12,543 bases of DNA from an uncultured Faecalibacterium sp. (GTDB lineage Bacteria; Bacillota; Clostridia; Oscillospirales; Ruminococcaceae), in contig CAAFQM010000196.1 in assembly GCA_900765105.1 (NCBI GenBank), positions 1 to 12,543 on the forward strand. The letters are read 5' to 3'. Shown here piece by piece: positions 1-6,711 of the stretch. A program made the translations under genes and the position numbers. The notes under the pieces are model-generated. The model was not told the DNA's origin, did not search any database, and saw only the letters and a list, made by a program, of their open reading frames with translations. Position 1 is the first letter of the stretch. Every line of letters starts with the position of its first letter.

Positions 1-2198
1 AAGTTGGACATGGCCACCACGCAGAAGTTGTACACAGCGTGGTAGACCTTGTTGAAGTCGTACACAGCGTAGCCTGCGTTGGTGTTGGCAATCAGATCAT
101 CCAGCGCAGCCAGTGCCCAGCGGTCGATATCCTGCAGCTGATCGTCAGCCACGCAGTCGGTGTTGGGATCAAAGCCGTCCAGATTGCCCAGAATGAAGCG
201 GGCGGTGTTGCGGATCTTGCGGTAAGCCTCGCTCAGCTGCTTGAAGATGTTCTTGCCGGCGCGCACGTCAACGGTGTAGTCGGAAGAAGCCACCCACAGG
301 CGGATGATATCGGCACCGTAGTCCTTGATGATCTCACTGGGCTCAACGCCGTTGCCGGCGCTCTTGTGCATCTGCTTGCCCTGCTCGTCCACGACCCAGC
401 CGTGGCACAGAACGGATTTGTAGGGTGCGCCGCCCTTGGAGGCAACACTGGTCAGCAGGCTGGACTGGAACCAGCCGCGGAACTGGTCGCCGCCTTCCAT
501 ATACATATCGGCCGGGAAGCGCAGCTCGGGACGCTCTTCCAGAACAGCGGCATGGGTGGAGCCGGAATCGAACCAGACGTCCATGATGTCGGTGTCCTTG
601 GTCCACTCGGAAGCACCGCACTTTTCGCACACTTCACCTGCGGGGATGATCTGCTCGGCTTCGTACTTGTACCATGCGTCAGAGCCTTCCTTGCGGAACA
701 GGTCGCTGACGGCCTTGATGGTGGCGTCGGTGATGTGGTAGGTGCCGCACTTCTTGCAGTAGAATGCAGGGATGGGTACGCCCCAGGTGCGCTGACGGCT
801 GATGCACCAGTCGTTGCGGTCACGCACCATGCCCTTCATGCGGTCATGGCCCCAGTCCGGCATCCAGGTGACCGTGTCGATGGCCTTGTAGACGTCCTCA
901 CGGAACTTTGCGATGGAGCAGAACCACTGTTCCGTTGCACGGAAGATGATGGGGTGATGGCAGCGCCAGCAGTGCGGGTACTGATGCTTGATGTGCACCT
1001 GACCCATGACAGCGCCGGACTCGGTCAGGTCGGCCAGAATGGTCTTGTTGGCTGCCCACACGCGCTGACCGGCATACTTGCCGGCCTGCTCGGTCAGATA
1101 GCCGCCGTCATCCACGGGCACAGTGATGGGAACCTGCGGATACTTCTGGCAGACGTTGAAGTCGTCCACGCCGTGGCCGCCTGCGGTATGGACGCAGCCG
1201 GAACCGCTTTCCAGCGTGACGTGGTCGCCCAGAATGACCCAGCCTTCCTTGGGCAGATAGACGTGGTTGTAGCGCATCAGCTCAAACTCGGTGCCGGGCA
1301 CAGGCTCGCCCACGATTTCGTAGTTTTCGATATGGCAGGCGTCCATGACGCTCTTGACCAGATCGGTTGCCATGATATGGAACTCATCGCCGATCTTGAC
1401 GAAGGAGTACTCGAACTGGCCGTTCAGGCAGATCGCCTCGTTGGCGGGCAGGGTCCAAGTGGTGGTGGTCCAGATCACGAAGTAGGTCTTTTCCATCGGG
1501 ATGCCGTACTTTGCCAGCACACCGTTGGGATCCTGCGAAACGTGGAAACGGACGAAGATGGAATCGCAGTCGTCCTCGCCGTACTCGATCTCGGCTTCAG
1601 CCAGAGCGGTGCGGCAGTCCGGACACCAGTACACGGGCTTCAGGCCCTTGTAGATGTAGCCCTTCTTGGCCATCTCGCCGAAGATCTCGATCTGGCGTGC
1701 CTCAAACTCGGGCTTCAGGGTCAGATAGGGGTGCTCAAAGTCGCCGATGACGCCCAGACGCTTGAACTGGTCGCTCATGATATCGATGTGCTCGGTGGCA
1801 AACTTCTCGCAGATCTGGCGCAGCTCCAGCTTGGAAATATCCTTCTTCTTGTCGCCGACAGAAGAAAGAGCCTTCAGCTCAATGGGCAGGCCGTGGGTAT
1901 CAAAGCCGGGCACATAGGGAGCCTGATAGCCCTCCATGTTCTTCTCGCGGATGATGATATCCTTGATGATCTTGTTCAGGGCAGTGCCCATGTGGATGTT
2001 GCCGTTTGCATACGGAGGGCCGTCGTGCAGGATGAACTGGGGCTTGCCCTCGTTATGCTTCATGAGCTGGTTGTACAGGTCGTTGTCGTCCCAATCCTTC
2101 AGCATGACCGGCTCCTTCTTGGGCAGGCCGGCACGCATCTCAAACAGAGTCTTGGGCAGGTTCAGAGTACTATCGTACTGCGATTTGTTCTTAGCCAA
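1..2198 (-). CDS. ileS: Isoleucyl-tRNA synthetase, 3' end cut off by the window edge
   Basis: Charges tRNA-Ile with isoleucine in the cytoplasm (class Ia synthetase). I read 732 codons of a protein usually 920-930 residues long; the C-terminal anticodon-binding end lies outside. Visible are the HDGPPYANGNIH block (residues 58-69), an editing-domain threonine run T244-T247 followed by WTLPAN, HTAGGHGVDDF, and DVWFDSGSTH near residue 540. The HIGH motif reads HMGT (69-72) and the KMSKS motif reads QMHKS (609-613), both non-canonical. Two CxxC pairs (C481/C484, C524/C527) could bind zinc. The start is TTG at 2198, giving MAKNKSQYDSTLNLPKT, with a GAGGAGAG ribosome binding site upstream and no better start before the conserved N-terminus. 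It lies 36 nt after divIVA, so it is probably the last visible gene of the sepF operon. Family assignment is certain; the effect of the motif changes is not known. Confidence 0.97.
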   Translation of the reverse strand, partial: MAKNKSQYDSTLNLPKTLFEMRAGLPKKEPVMLKDWDDNDLYNQLMKHNEGKPQFILHDGPPYANGNIHMGTALNKIIKDIIIREKNMEGYQAPYVPGFDTHGLPIELKALSSVGDKKKDISKLELRQICEKFATEHIDIMSDQFKRLGVIGDFEHPYLTLKPEFEARQIEIFGEMAKKGYIYKGLKPVYWCPDCRTALAEAEIEYGEDDCDSIFVRFHVSQDPNGVLAKYGIPMEKTYFVIWTTTTWTLPANEAICLNGQFEYSFVKIGDEFHIMATDLVKSVMDACHIENYEIVGEPVPGTEFELMRYNHVYLPKEGWVILGDHVTLESGSGCVHTAGGHGVDDFNVCQKYPQVPITVPVDDGGYLTEQAGKYAGQRVWAANKTILADLTESGAVMGQVHIKHQYPHCWRCHHPIIFRATEQWFCSIAKFREDVYKAIDTVTWMPDWGHDRMKGMVRDRNDWCISRQRTWGVPIPAFYCKKCGTYHITDATIKAVSDLFRKEGSDAWYKYEAEQIIPAGEVCEKCGASEWTKDTDIMDVWFDSGSTHAAVLEERPELRFPADMYMEGGDQFRGWFQSSLLTSVASKGGAPYKSVLCHGWVVDEQGKQMHKSAGNGVEPSEIIKDYGADIIRLWVASSDYTVDVRAGKNIFKQLSEAYRKIRNTARFILGNLDGFDPNTDCVADDQLQDIDRWALAALDDLIANTNAGYAVYDFNKVYHAVYNFCVVAMSN

Positions 2199-2207
2199 TG
2201 GTTTACA

Positions 2208-2215
2208 CTCTCCTC
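2208..2215 (-). promoter_or_regulatory. Ribosome binding site supporting the TTG start of ileS
   Basis: Minus strand reads GAGGAGAG. The GGAG core lies 11 nt before the TTG at 2198, slightly long, while the trailing GAG is closer. It supports TTG as the true start, because no ATG or GTG gives a normal IleRS N-terminus. The whole 36-nt divIVA-ileS gap holds only this site: there is no room for a T-box leader and no terminator is visible. Confidence 0.7.
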
Positions 2216-2234
2216 TATAGTTGCTTATGGAGCC

Positions 2235-3053
2235 TTACTCGCTGAACTTGACGCCCTGAAATGCGTCATAGTCCGGCTCGTCCGGCTGTGCATCGGCGGG
2301 AGGCGGATCCAGCTTGAGCTGGGTCTCGTCCTTCGCCCAGAAATCCTCGCTGCTCTCCTCTGCCGGAGCTTCGTCGGCAGTGTCATCTGCGGCGGGTTCT
2401 TCCTGTGCCAGTGTGCTTTCCGCTGCGGACTGCTGCTCTGCAACAGGCTCCTGCGGGGCAGCTTCGGCTTCCGGAGCTGCCTCTGCAGTGGTTTCTTCTG
2501 CAGTCTTGTCCTCTTCGGCAGGGTCTTTCTTCTGGAACTCGGGCAGACGGCTCAGGGATTCGACATGGCTGCGGTACAGGTTGAGCACATCGGATTTGAA
2601 GCGGGTCACTTCCAGACGGACGCGGTCGTATTCGCGCTCTTCTGCCAGTTTCTTTTCGGTCGCTTCGTTTTCGATCTCGTCTGCACGGTCGTTTGCCTTC
2701 TGCAGCAGTTCGTTTGCATCGCGGATGATATCGTCGCCGCGCAGGTTGGCGCGGTGGATGATCTCTTCCGCTTTCTGGTTTGCTTCACGGATGACATTTT
2801 CACCCATGCGCTGGGCATTGATCAGCGCGCTCTTCAGCATTTCGCCGTCGGCCTCAAAGCTTTTCAGCTCCTCGTGGAGTTTCTGGTTTTCAGCCGTCAG
2901 ATCAGCGATCTGCTTGCGGAGCTGCTCGGCCTGAGCATCGTCCTCCTGCAGCTGCTGTTCGACCTTATCCAGAAAACGGTCCACATCCTCCGTGCGGTAG
3001 CCGCGGAGGTTCTTCTCGAATTGTGCAGAGCGCACATCCTGCGGAGTCAGCAT
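2235..3053 (-). CDS. divIVA: DivIVA-family polar/septal scaffold protein
   Basis: Coiled-coil scaffold that in Bacillota binds curved membrane at poles and septa and recruits division or wall-growth factors. The 272-residue product starts with the DivIVA membrane-binding domain (MLTPQDVRSAQF, then LRGYRTEDVDRFL at 16-28). L16-R17 align with the membrane-inserting F17-R18 of B. subtilis DivIVA, so the hydrophobic-plus-arginine pair is kept. Residues about 30-175 are charged and heptad-like, predicted coiled coil. The last 90 or so residues are an Ala/Glu/Pro-rich, strongly acidic, probably disordered tail ending DAFQGVKFSE. B. subtilis DivIVA has only 164 residues, so the tail makes this protein more like the long actinobacterial Wag31 in layout. 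A GGGAGG ribosome binding site lies 8 nt upstream of the ATG. It sits 20 nt after ylmH and before ileS, the classical context. What the tail binds is unknown. Confidence 0.95.
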   Translation of the reverse strand: MLTPQDVRSAQFEKNLRGYRTEDVDRFLDKVEQQLQEDDAQAEQLRKQIADLTAENQKLHEELKSFEADGEMLKSALINAQRMGENVIREANQKAEEIIHRANLRGDDIIRDANELLQKANDRADEIENEATEKKLAEEREYDRVRLEVTRFKSDVLNLYRSHVESLSRLPEFQKKDPAEEDKTAEETTAEAAPEAEAAPQEPVAEQQSAAESTLAQEEPAADDTADEAPAEESSEDFWAKDETQLKLDPPPADAQPDEPDYDAFQGVKFSE

Positions 3054-3073
3054 AGTTATTTCCTCCCGTTGCT

Positions 3074-3892
3074 TTAGTATTGAAAGAACTCAATGATCAA
3101 ACGATCTTTTTTGCTTTTTCCGGGCAGAGCCGTCAGGCTGAAGCGTCCCCTGCCCCGCACCGTAAAGACATCGCCCTCGTAGACGGCGGCATGGGGCTTG
3201 TCCGCAGGCAGGTGGTTGATCTCCACCCGGCCTGCCGCGATCAGCTCACTGGCCTGCCCCCGGCTGCACCGGAGCATGGCCGACAGCACCGCGTCCAGCC
3301 GCAGGGACGACACGGTGGCACTGCGGATCTCGCGCTGCGCCGCAGGAAACTGCGGCACGTCATCCGGTTCCAGAAGCGTCGTGGTCAGCTCGGTATGCCC
3401 GGCCTGATACAATTCACGGCAGATCAGCTGCGCGGCCGGTTCCAGAGCGAACACATAGGCTGTGCCCGGCTGGTCGGCCGGCAGAACGATATCGCCCAGC
3501 GCTTCTCTCCGCAGTTCAAGGCCCATCAGGCTGCCCAGATAGTCCTTGTGCGCCGGGAGCTGTGCCCCCGCCTGTGCGCGGCAGTGCAGCCGCACGCAGC
3601 GAATGGGGGTTTCGGCATAGCTGAACTCCGGTTCAAGGCAAAGCACCCGGCGTTCCGCGTCGGGCCAGCCGCCGTCAAAGCGGAAACCTTCGCGGACATC
3701 GGCCCGCCCCAGCGCTGCGCGGGCAAGCTCCTGCTCCCGGTCACTCAGAAAGCCGGAGTACCGCGCAATGCCGCGGGCAAACGCTGTATGTGCAAGGTCC
3801 TCGATATGCCGCATCAGATAGCGCTCTTCATCGTTGCGCGCAGGGACAAATCCCCGCACGGCTCGGGGTTCCGGATCAATAGAACGCGCCAT
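3074..3892 (-). CDS. ylmH: YlmH-family S4-domain RNA-binding protein
   Basis: Member of the YlmH family, which in B. subtilis sits between ylmG and divIVA. Recent work links YlmH to ribosome-associated quality control on stalled 50S subunits, as a relative of the S4 protein RqcP; that function is carried over from the family. The product has 272 residues: an N-terminal YlmH region (FVPARNDEERYLMRHIEDLA), a central domain with the typical LGDIVL-like segment (here ALGDIVL), and a C-terminal S4 domain at about 197-250 (RLDAVLSAMLRCSRGQASEL, then AGRVEIN). I start it at ATG 3892, preceded by GGAG 4 nt upstream. This overlaps the end of sepF by 17 nt and suggests translational coupling. The open frame extends further upstream, but that extension is sepF read in another frame. 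The protein is rich in Arg and Ala compared with its neighbours, but nothing looks broken. Confidence 0.93.
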   Translation of the reverse strand: MARSIDPEPRAVRGFVPARNDEERYLMRHIEDLAHTAFARGIARYSGFLSDREQELARAALGRADVREGFRFDGGWPDAERRVLCLEPEFSYAETPIRCVRLHCRAQAGAQLPAHKDYLGSLMGLELRREALGDIVLPADQPGTAYVFALEPAAQLICRELYQAGHTELTTTLLEPDDVPQFPAAQREIRSATVSSLRLDAVLSAMLRCSRGQASELIAAGRVEINHLPADKPHAAVYEGDVFTVRGRGRFSLTALPGKSKKDRLIIEFFQY

Positions 3893-4340
3893 TGTTCTCC
3901 AGCTCGTCCAGCAGGTCGCCCATGATATCCACGTTGTACGGGGTAATGATGAAGGTGCTGTTGGCCACACGCTTGATCTGGCCATTGTTTGCATACGCAA
4001 CACCGGACAGGAAGTCCACCAGACGGCGGGAGGCTTCCTTATTGGTGGACTCCAGATTCAGCACGACGGTGCGCTTGTTGTTCAGGTGGTCTGCAATGGT
4101 GCTTGCATCCTCAAAGCGCTCGGGCTTGACCAGAACGACCTTGAGCTGCGTGGTGGCGTTGATGTTGACGACCTTGCCCTTTTTACGGTTGCCCTCGACC
4201 TGATCGTCGGCTTCCTCATCCGCATCAACACCGACACCGCTGTTATTGTTCACCATCTGGGGGGCGTCATCGATGTACTCGTCCTCGTAATCACTCTCTT
4301 CTCCCATCAGGCCCTTTTTGATGTTACCCAGAAAAGACAT
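3876..4340 (-). CDS. sepF: Cell division protein SepF
   Basis: SepF anchors FtsZ to the membrane and shapes the division septum in Gram-positive bacteria. The 154-residue product shows the family layout: a short amphipathic N-terminal helix (MSFLGNIKKGLMG, membrane anchor), an acidic low-complexity linker (about 14-50), and the SepF core (about 57-147) with KVVLVKPERFEDASTIADHL, the VDFLSG motif ending at G113 in the polymerisation interface, and FIITPYNVDI. Its length matches B. subtilis SepF (about 150). The ATG at 4340 is chosen because AAAGGAG lies exactly 8 nt upstream and MSFLGN is the expected anchor; an in-frame extension to 4403 would swallow the 5' leader and has no ribosome binding site. 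It is the first gene after a strong promoter and overlaps ylmH. The usual ylmE neighbour on its upstream side is missing. Confidence 0.97.
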   Translation of the reverse strand: MSFLGNIKKGLMGEESDYEDEYIDDAPQMVNNNSGVGVDADEEADDQVEGNRKKGKVVNINATTQLKVVLVKPERFEDASTIADHLNNKRTVVLNLESTNKEASRRLVDFLSGVAYANNGQIKRVANSTFIITPYNVDIMGDLLDELENNGAFY

Positions 4341-4356
4341 AATATCTGCTCCTTTC

Positions 4357-4386
4357 ATACGGGCTGCTGTGCGCCGCCCGGCGTAT
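4357..4386 (-). promoter_or_regulatory. Hairpin in the sepF 5' leader next to the ribosome binding site
   Basis: On the minus strand ATAC pairs with GTAT, and after a 3-nt bulge GGGC pairs with GCCC, around an 11-nt loop. The structure ends one base before the AAAGGAG site of sepF (4349-4355). Such placement could affect ribosome access or mRNA stability. It is a short imperfect stem seen by eye and may have no function. The sequence resembles no riboswitch I know. Confidence 0.35.
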
Positions 4387-4404
4387 TTTGCAAAAGAATG
4401 CAAA
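4387..4404. repeat. Perfect 6-bp inverted repeat at the predicted transcript start of the sepF operon
   Basis: TTTGCA (4387-4392) and TGCAAA (4399-4404) flank a 6-nt spacer. The centre is about 25 bases downstream of the -10 box at 4416-4421. The position fits an operator just after the start site, or a small stem at the 5' end of the mRNA. Six-base arms occur by chance, so this is a weak call. Confidence 0.35.
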
Positions 4405-4415
4405 TAGCTTCCTTT

Positions 4416-4444
4416 ATTATCTGTTTTTTTGCCCCGGATGTCAA
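4416..4444 (-). promoter_or_regulatory. Near-consensus sigma-A promoter for sepF-ylmH-divIVA-ileS
   Basis: On the minus strand, TTGACA (4444-4439, a perfect -35 box) is followed by exactly 17 nt and GATAAT (4421-4416, 5 of 6 for the -10 box). The spacer contains a run of seven A. Transcription would begin near 4409, giving a leader of about 70 nt before sepF. The -35 box begins 3 nt after the stop codon of the HlyD-like gene, and no terminator separates them, so read-through from miaA is also possible. No other stretch examined between genes has a match this good. Confidence 0.8.
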
Positions 4445-4447
4445 TAA

Positions 4448-5761
4448 CTACAGGAGTTTTCCGTCGTACAAATTTTGTCCGGAGACAATAATTTCGTCAT
4501 AAAGCCTTACCTGACTGACCGAATCAGCGGTCCCTTTGGGCTGAACGAGGGTGTAATCGCCCTCCGTGATCAGCGGGTGCGCGTCATCCACCGGGTCGAT
4601 TCTGCGGAAGCGGGCGATATTGCCGTACTTGACATAGACGCCCGGGATATAGTTTTCGCCTTTGTCCTCCGCCTCGGTGCCGTCCTCCTTGAGGTAGTGG
4701 ATGGCCTCGGTGGGGATCAGCAGGCCCGTATTCTCCTGCGTCGAGATCTTTGCCTCAGCTTTGTTCAGACACAGCACATCACCGTTGATGGAGTTGCAGG
4801 TCAGCACAAAGCGGGCCAGATCATTCTCTTCGTCGATGGTCACCTCGGTGACCGTTGCTGTGAGGGCGTTTTCCATCTGGCCGGGAAAGCTGATCTCCAC
4901 CGAGCCGCGGCGGGGTTTGCCGTCGCTGCCCAGAAGCTTCTCCCCTTCTTTTGCGGAGCACACGCCCGCATAGCGCCAGGTGAACCCGGCCACGATCTTA
5001 CCCGCGCAGCCGTCCAGCGGCAGCACCGGGCTGGAATCCAGATAGTCTTTCAGCTCCTGCGCGTTCAGGGCGAGGATATCGTCCGCACCTGCGTTGAGCC
5101 GCCCGCTGCTGGTTGCCCGCACAAAGTAGCCGGTCTGCGGGGCCGTGATCTGGGTGGGAGTGCCCAGCTGTGCCTGCACGCTCTGGGCCTGCTGGGCCAG
5201 AGCCGCGATTTGATCGGTAAAGTTTGCCGCGTCGCCGGTCACGATCCAAAGCTTGTTCTGGGCCAGAAGATAGGCATCGGCATCGGTATCCACTGCTTCG
5301 TAATCGGCAGTGTCCAGCGTATCCATCAGCTCATACAGGGCCGAGGAGCGGTCCTTGAGCAGCATATCCAGCTGCAGCGCAGAAGTGTTCTGCGATTTCT
5401 GCAGCAGCTCGATCTGGTCGGTCAGCTGAGTCAGCTGCTGGCGCAGAACGCTCTGGGATGCGTCGCTGTAGATCTCGGCCACCGCAGTACCAGCCGAGAC
5501 GCGATCGCCGTCGGCGGCAAGATATCCCATGATGCCGCTGCCCGTCACATAGCTTTCATCAAACAGCAGCACACCGTCGGCGTTGATGGTATCCGACACG
5601 GTTGCGGGCAGCGCCGTCTCATAGGTATTCTGCGGGAAGAGGACATGGAAAGTCTGGTAGCCCACATAACAGAACACCAGCACCAGAAAAACGGCCAGCA
5701 CCCCCAACAGCGCCGCCAGCGGGCTGTGGCTTTTCTGCCCTTTTTGCGTTTCTTCCGGCAT
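4448..5761 (-). CDS. HlyD-like membrane fusion / efflux adaptor family protein
   Basis: A 437-residue single-pass membrane protein. The N-terminus is polar (MPEETQKGQKSHSP), followed by one hydrophobic segment at about 15-35, with the rest probably outside the cell. Next come a lipoyl-like half-motif (GYLAADGDRVSAGTAVAEIY), a helical hairpin region with Gln/Leu-rich heptads (about 95-200), a second lipoyl-like half (ITAPQTGYFV) and beta-barrel-type strands including VEISFPGQM and GLLIPTEAIHYL. This is the domain order of HlyD/RND-type adaptors, which normally join a transporter to an outer component. No transporter gene lies beside it. I recall similar adaptors beside sepF in other clostridia, so a role in the envelope or division is possible but unproven. 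I prefer ATG 5761 over GTG 5770, because the AAAGGGTGA stretch upstream is well spaced for the ATG and not for the GTG. It follows miaA by 5 nt. Confidence 0.8.
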   Translation of the reverse strand: MPEETQKGQKSHSPLAALLGVLAVFLVLVFCYVGYQTFHVLFPQNTYETALPATVSDTINADGVLLFDESYVTGSGIMGYLAADGDRVSAGTAVAEIYSDASQSVLRQQLTQLTDQIELLQKSQNTSALQLDMLLKDRSSALYELMDTLDTADYEAVDTDADAYLLAQNKLWIVTGDAANFTDQIAALAQQAQSVQAQLGTPTQITAPQTGYFVRATSSGRLNAGADDILALNAQELKDYLDSSPVLPLDGCAGKIVAGFTWRYAGVCSAKEGEKLLGSDGKPRRGSVEISFPGQMENALTATVTEVTIDEENDLARFVLTCNSINGDVLCLNKAEAKISTQENTGLLIPTEAIHYLKEDGTEAEDKGENYIPGVYVKYGNIARFRRIDPVDDAHPLITEGDYTLVQPKGTADSVSQVRLYDEIIVSGQNLYDGKLL

Positions 5762-5766
5762 ATCGA

Positions 5767-6711
5767 TCACCCTTTCGCTAAAAATTCGTCTGTCTTCCGC
5801 AGAGCCGCTTCGGCCACATCTGGAGCGCCGGCGTCCAGCCAGACCACACCATCCATATGGCGGAACCAGGTCAGCTGGCGTTTCGCATAGTTACGGGATG
5901 CCTGCTTGAGCTTTTCGGTGCAGGCATCCAGCGTGGCTGTGCCCTCAAAATACGGGAAGAACTCCTTATAACCGATGGCCTGCGCTGCCGTGCGGAACGT
6001 CTCGCGGTTCTGCCAGACGTACTCAGCTTCCTGCAGGATGCCGGCATCCTGCATTTTGTCCACCCGCAGGTCGATGCGGCGGTAAAGATCGGCGCGGTCC
6101 GGGAAGTCCAGCCCGAGAACAAGGCTGCGGTAGGGGCGTTCCGGCGGCAGGGAATCCGCCTTCTGCTCACTGAGTTTTTTGCCGGTGGCGCGATAGTGTT
6201 CCAGCGCACGCAGCACCCGCACCTGATTGTTGGGATGGATGGCGGCGGCGGCTTCCGGGTCAGCCTGTTTCAGCTGCTCGTACATGGCAGCGCCGCCTTT
6301 TTCCGCCAGCTCTGCCGCCAGCTGCTCCCGCAGACCGGCCGGAGCCTTTTCTTCCGCAAAGCGGACACCATATAAAAAGCTCTGGACATACAGACCGGTG
6401 CCGCCCACCAAAATGGGCAGATGTCCCCGGGCCGAGATCTGCTGTTCCAGCTCTGCTGCCATGGCAGTGAAATCTGCCACGCTGAAAGTCTTGTCCGGCG
6501 TAAGGATATCCACGCCGTGGTGCGGGATGCCGCAGGTCTCCTCCGGCGTCACCTTGGCAGTGCCGACGTCCAGCCCTTTATAGATCTGCATGGAATCGCA
6601 GCTGATGACCTCGCCGGAAAAATGCTGTGCCAGCGAGACCCCCAGCGCCGTCTTGCCGGTGGCCGTGGGGCCGACGACCGCCACAACGGGGTGTTTATAC
6701 GATGCGTCCAA
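5767..6711 (-). CDS. miaA: tRNA dimethylallyltransferase MiaA
   Basis: Transfers the dimethylallyl group from DMAPP to N6 of A37 in tRNAs that read codons starting with U, making i6A37. The 314-residue product has the Walker A loop GPTATGKT (14-21), DSMQIY (39-44, the DxxQ motif that contacts A37), GTAK (50-53), PHH (63-65), VGGTGLY (102-108) and the C-terminal RQLTWFR, all typical; the length matches the family. The start is TTG 6711. An in-frame TGA lies just upstream, and the only other start before the P-loop (GTG at codon 10) would leave too short a first strand. AAAGGAG lies 13 nt upstream, longer than usual. The start overlaps the end of mutL by 17 nt, so translation is probably coupled. 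The mutL-miaA order is common in bacteria, but hfq, often next, is absent here. Confidence 0.97.
   Translation of the reverse strand: MDASYKHPVVAVVGPTATGKTALGVSLAQHFSGEVISCDSMQIYKGLDVGTAKVTPEETCGIPHHGVDILTPDKTFSVADFTAMAAELEQQISARGHLPILVGGTGLYVQSFLYGVRFAEEKAPAGLREQLAAELAEKGGAAMYEQLKQADPEAAAAIHPNNQVRVLRALEHYRATGKKLSEQKADSLPPERPYRSLVLGLDFPDRADLYRRIDLRVDKMQDAGILQEAEYVWQNRETFRTAAQAIGYKEFFPYFEGTATLDACTEKLKQASRNYAKRQLTWFRHMDGVVWLDAGAPDVAEAALRKTDEFLAKG

Noticed and set aside
39..3077. A plus-strand open frame of 1012 codons
   Set aside because: It runs antisense through ileS and divIVA, has no recognisable domain and is rich in Val/Leu/Ala/Asp as expected from reversed GC-rich codons. It is a shadow of the real genes.
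3893..4003. In-frame upstream extension of ylmH to 4003
   Set aside because: The added residues are sepF sequence in another frame; the coupled start at 3892 has a GGAG site and matches the YlmH N-terminus.
4341..4403. In-frame upstream extension of sepF to 4403
   Set aside because: It lacks a ribosome binding site, lies in the predicted 5' leader and would bury the amphipathic membrane anchor that should be at the N-terminus.
5762..5770. GTG at 5770 as start of the HlyD-like gene
   Set aside because: It would overlap the miaA stop by 3 nt but has no ribosome binding site at a workable distance; ATG 5761 does. Not excluded.
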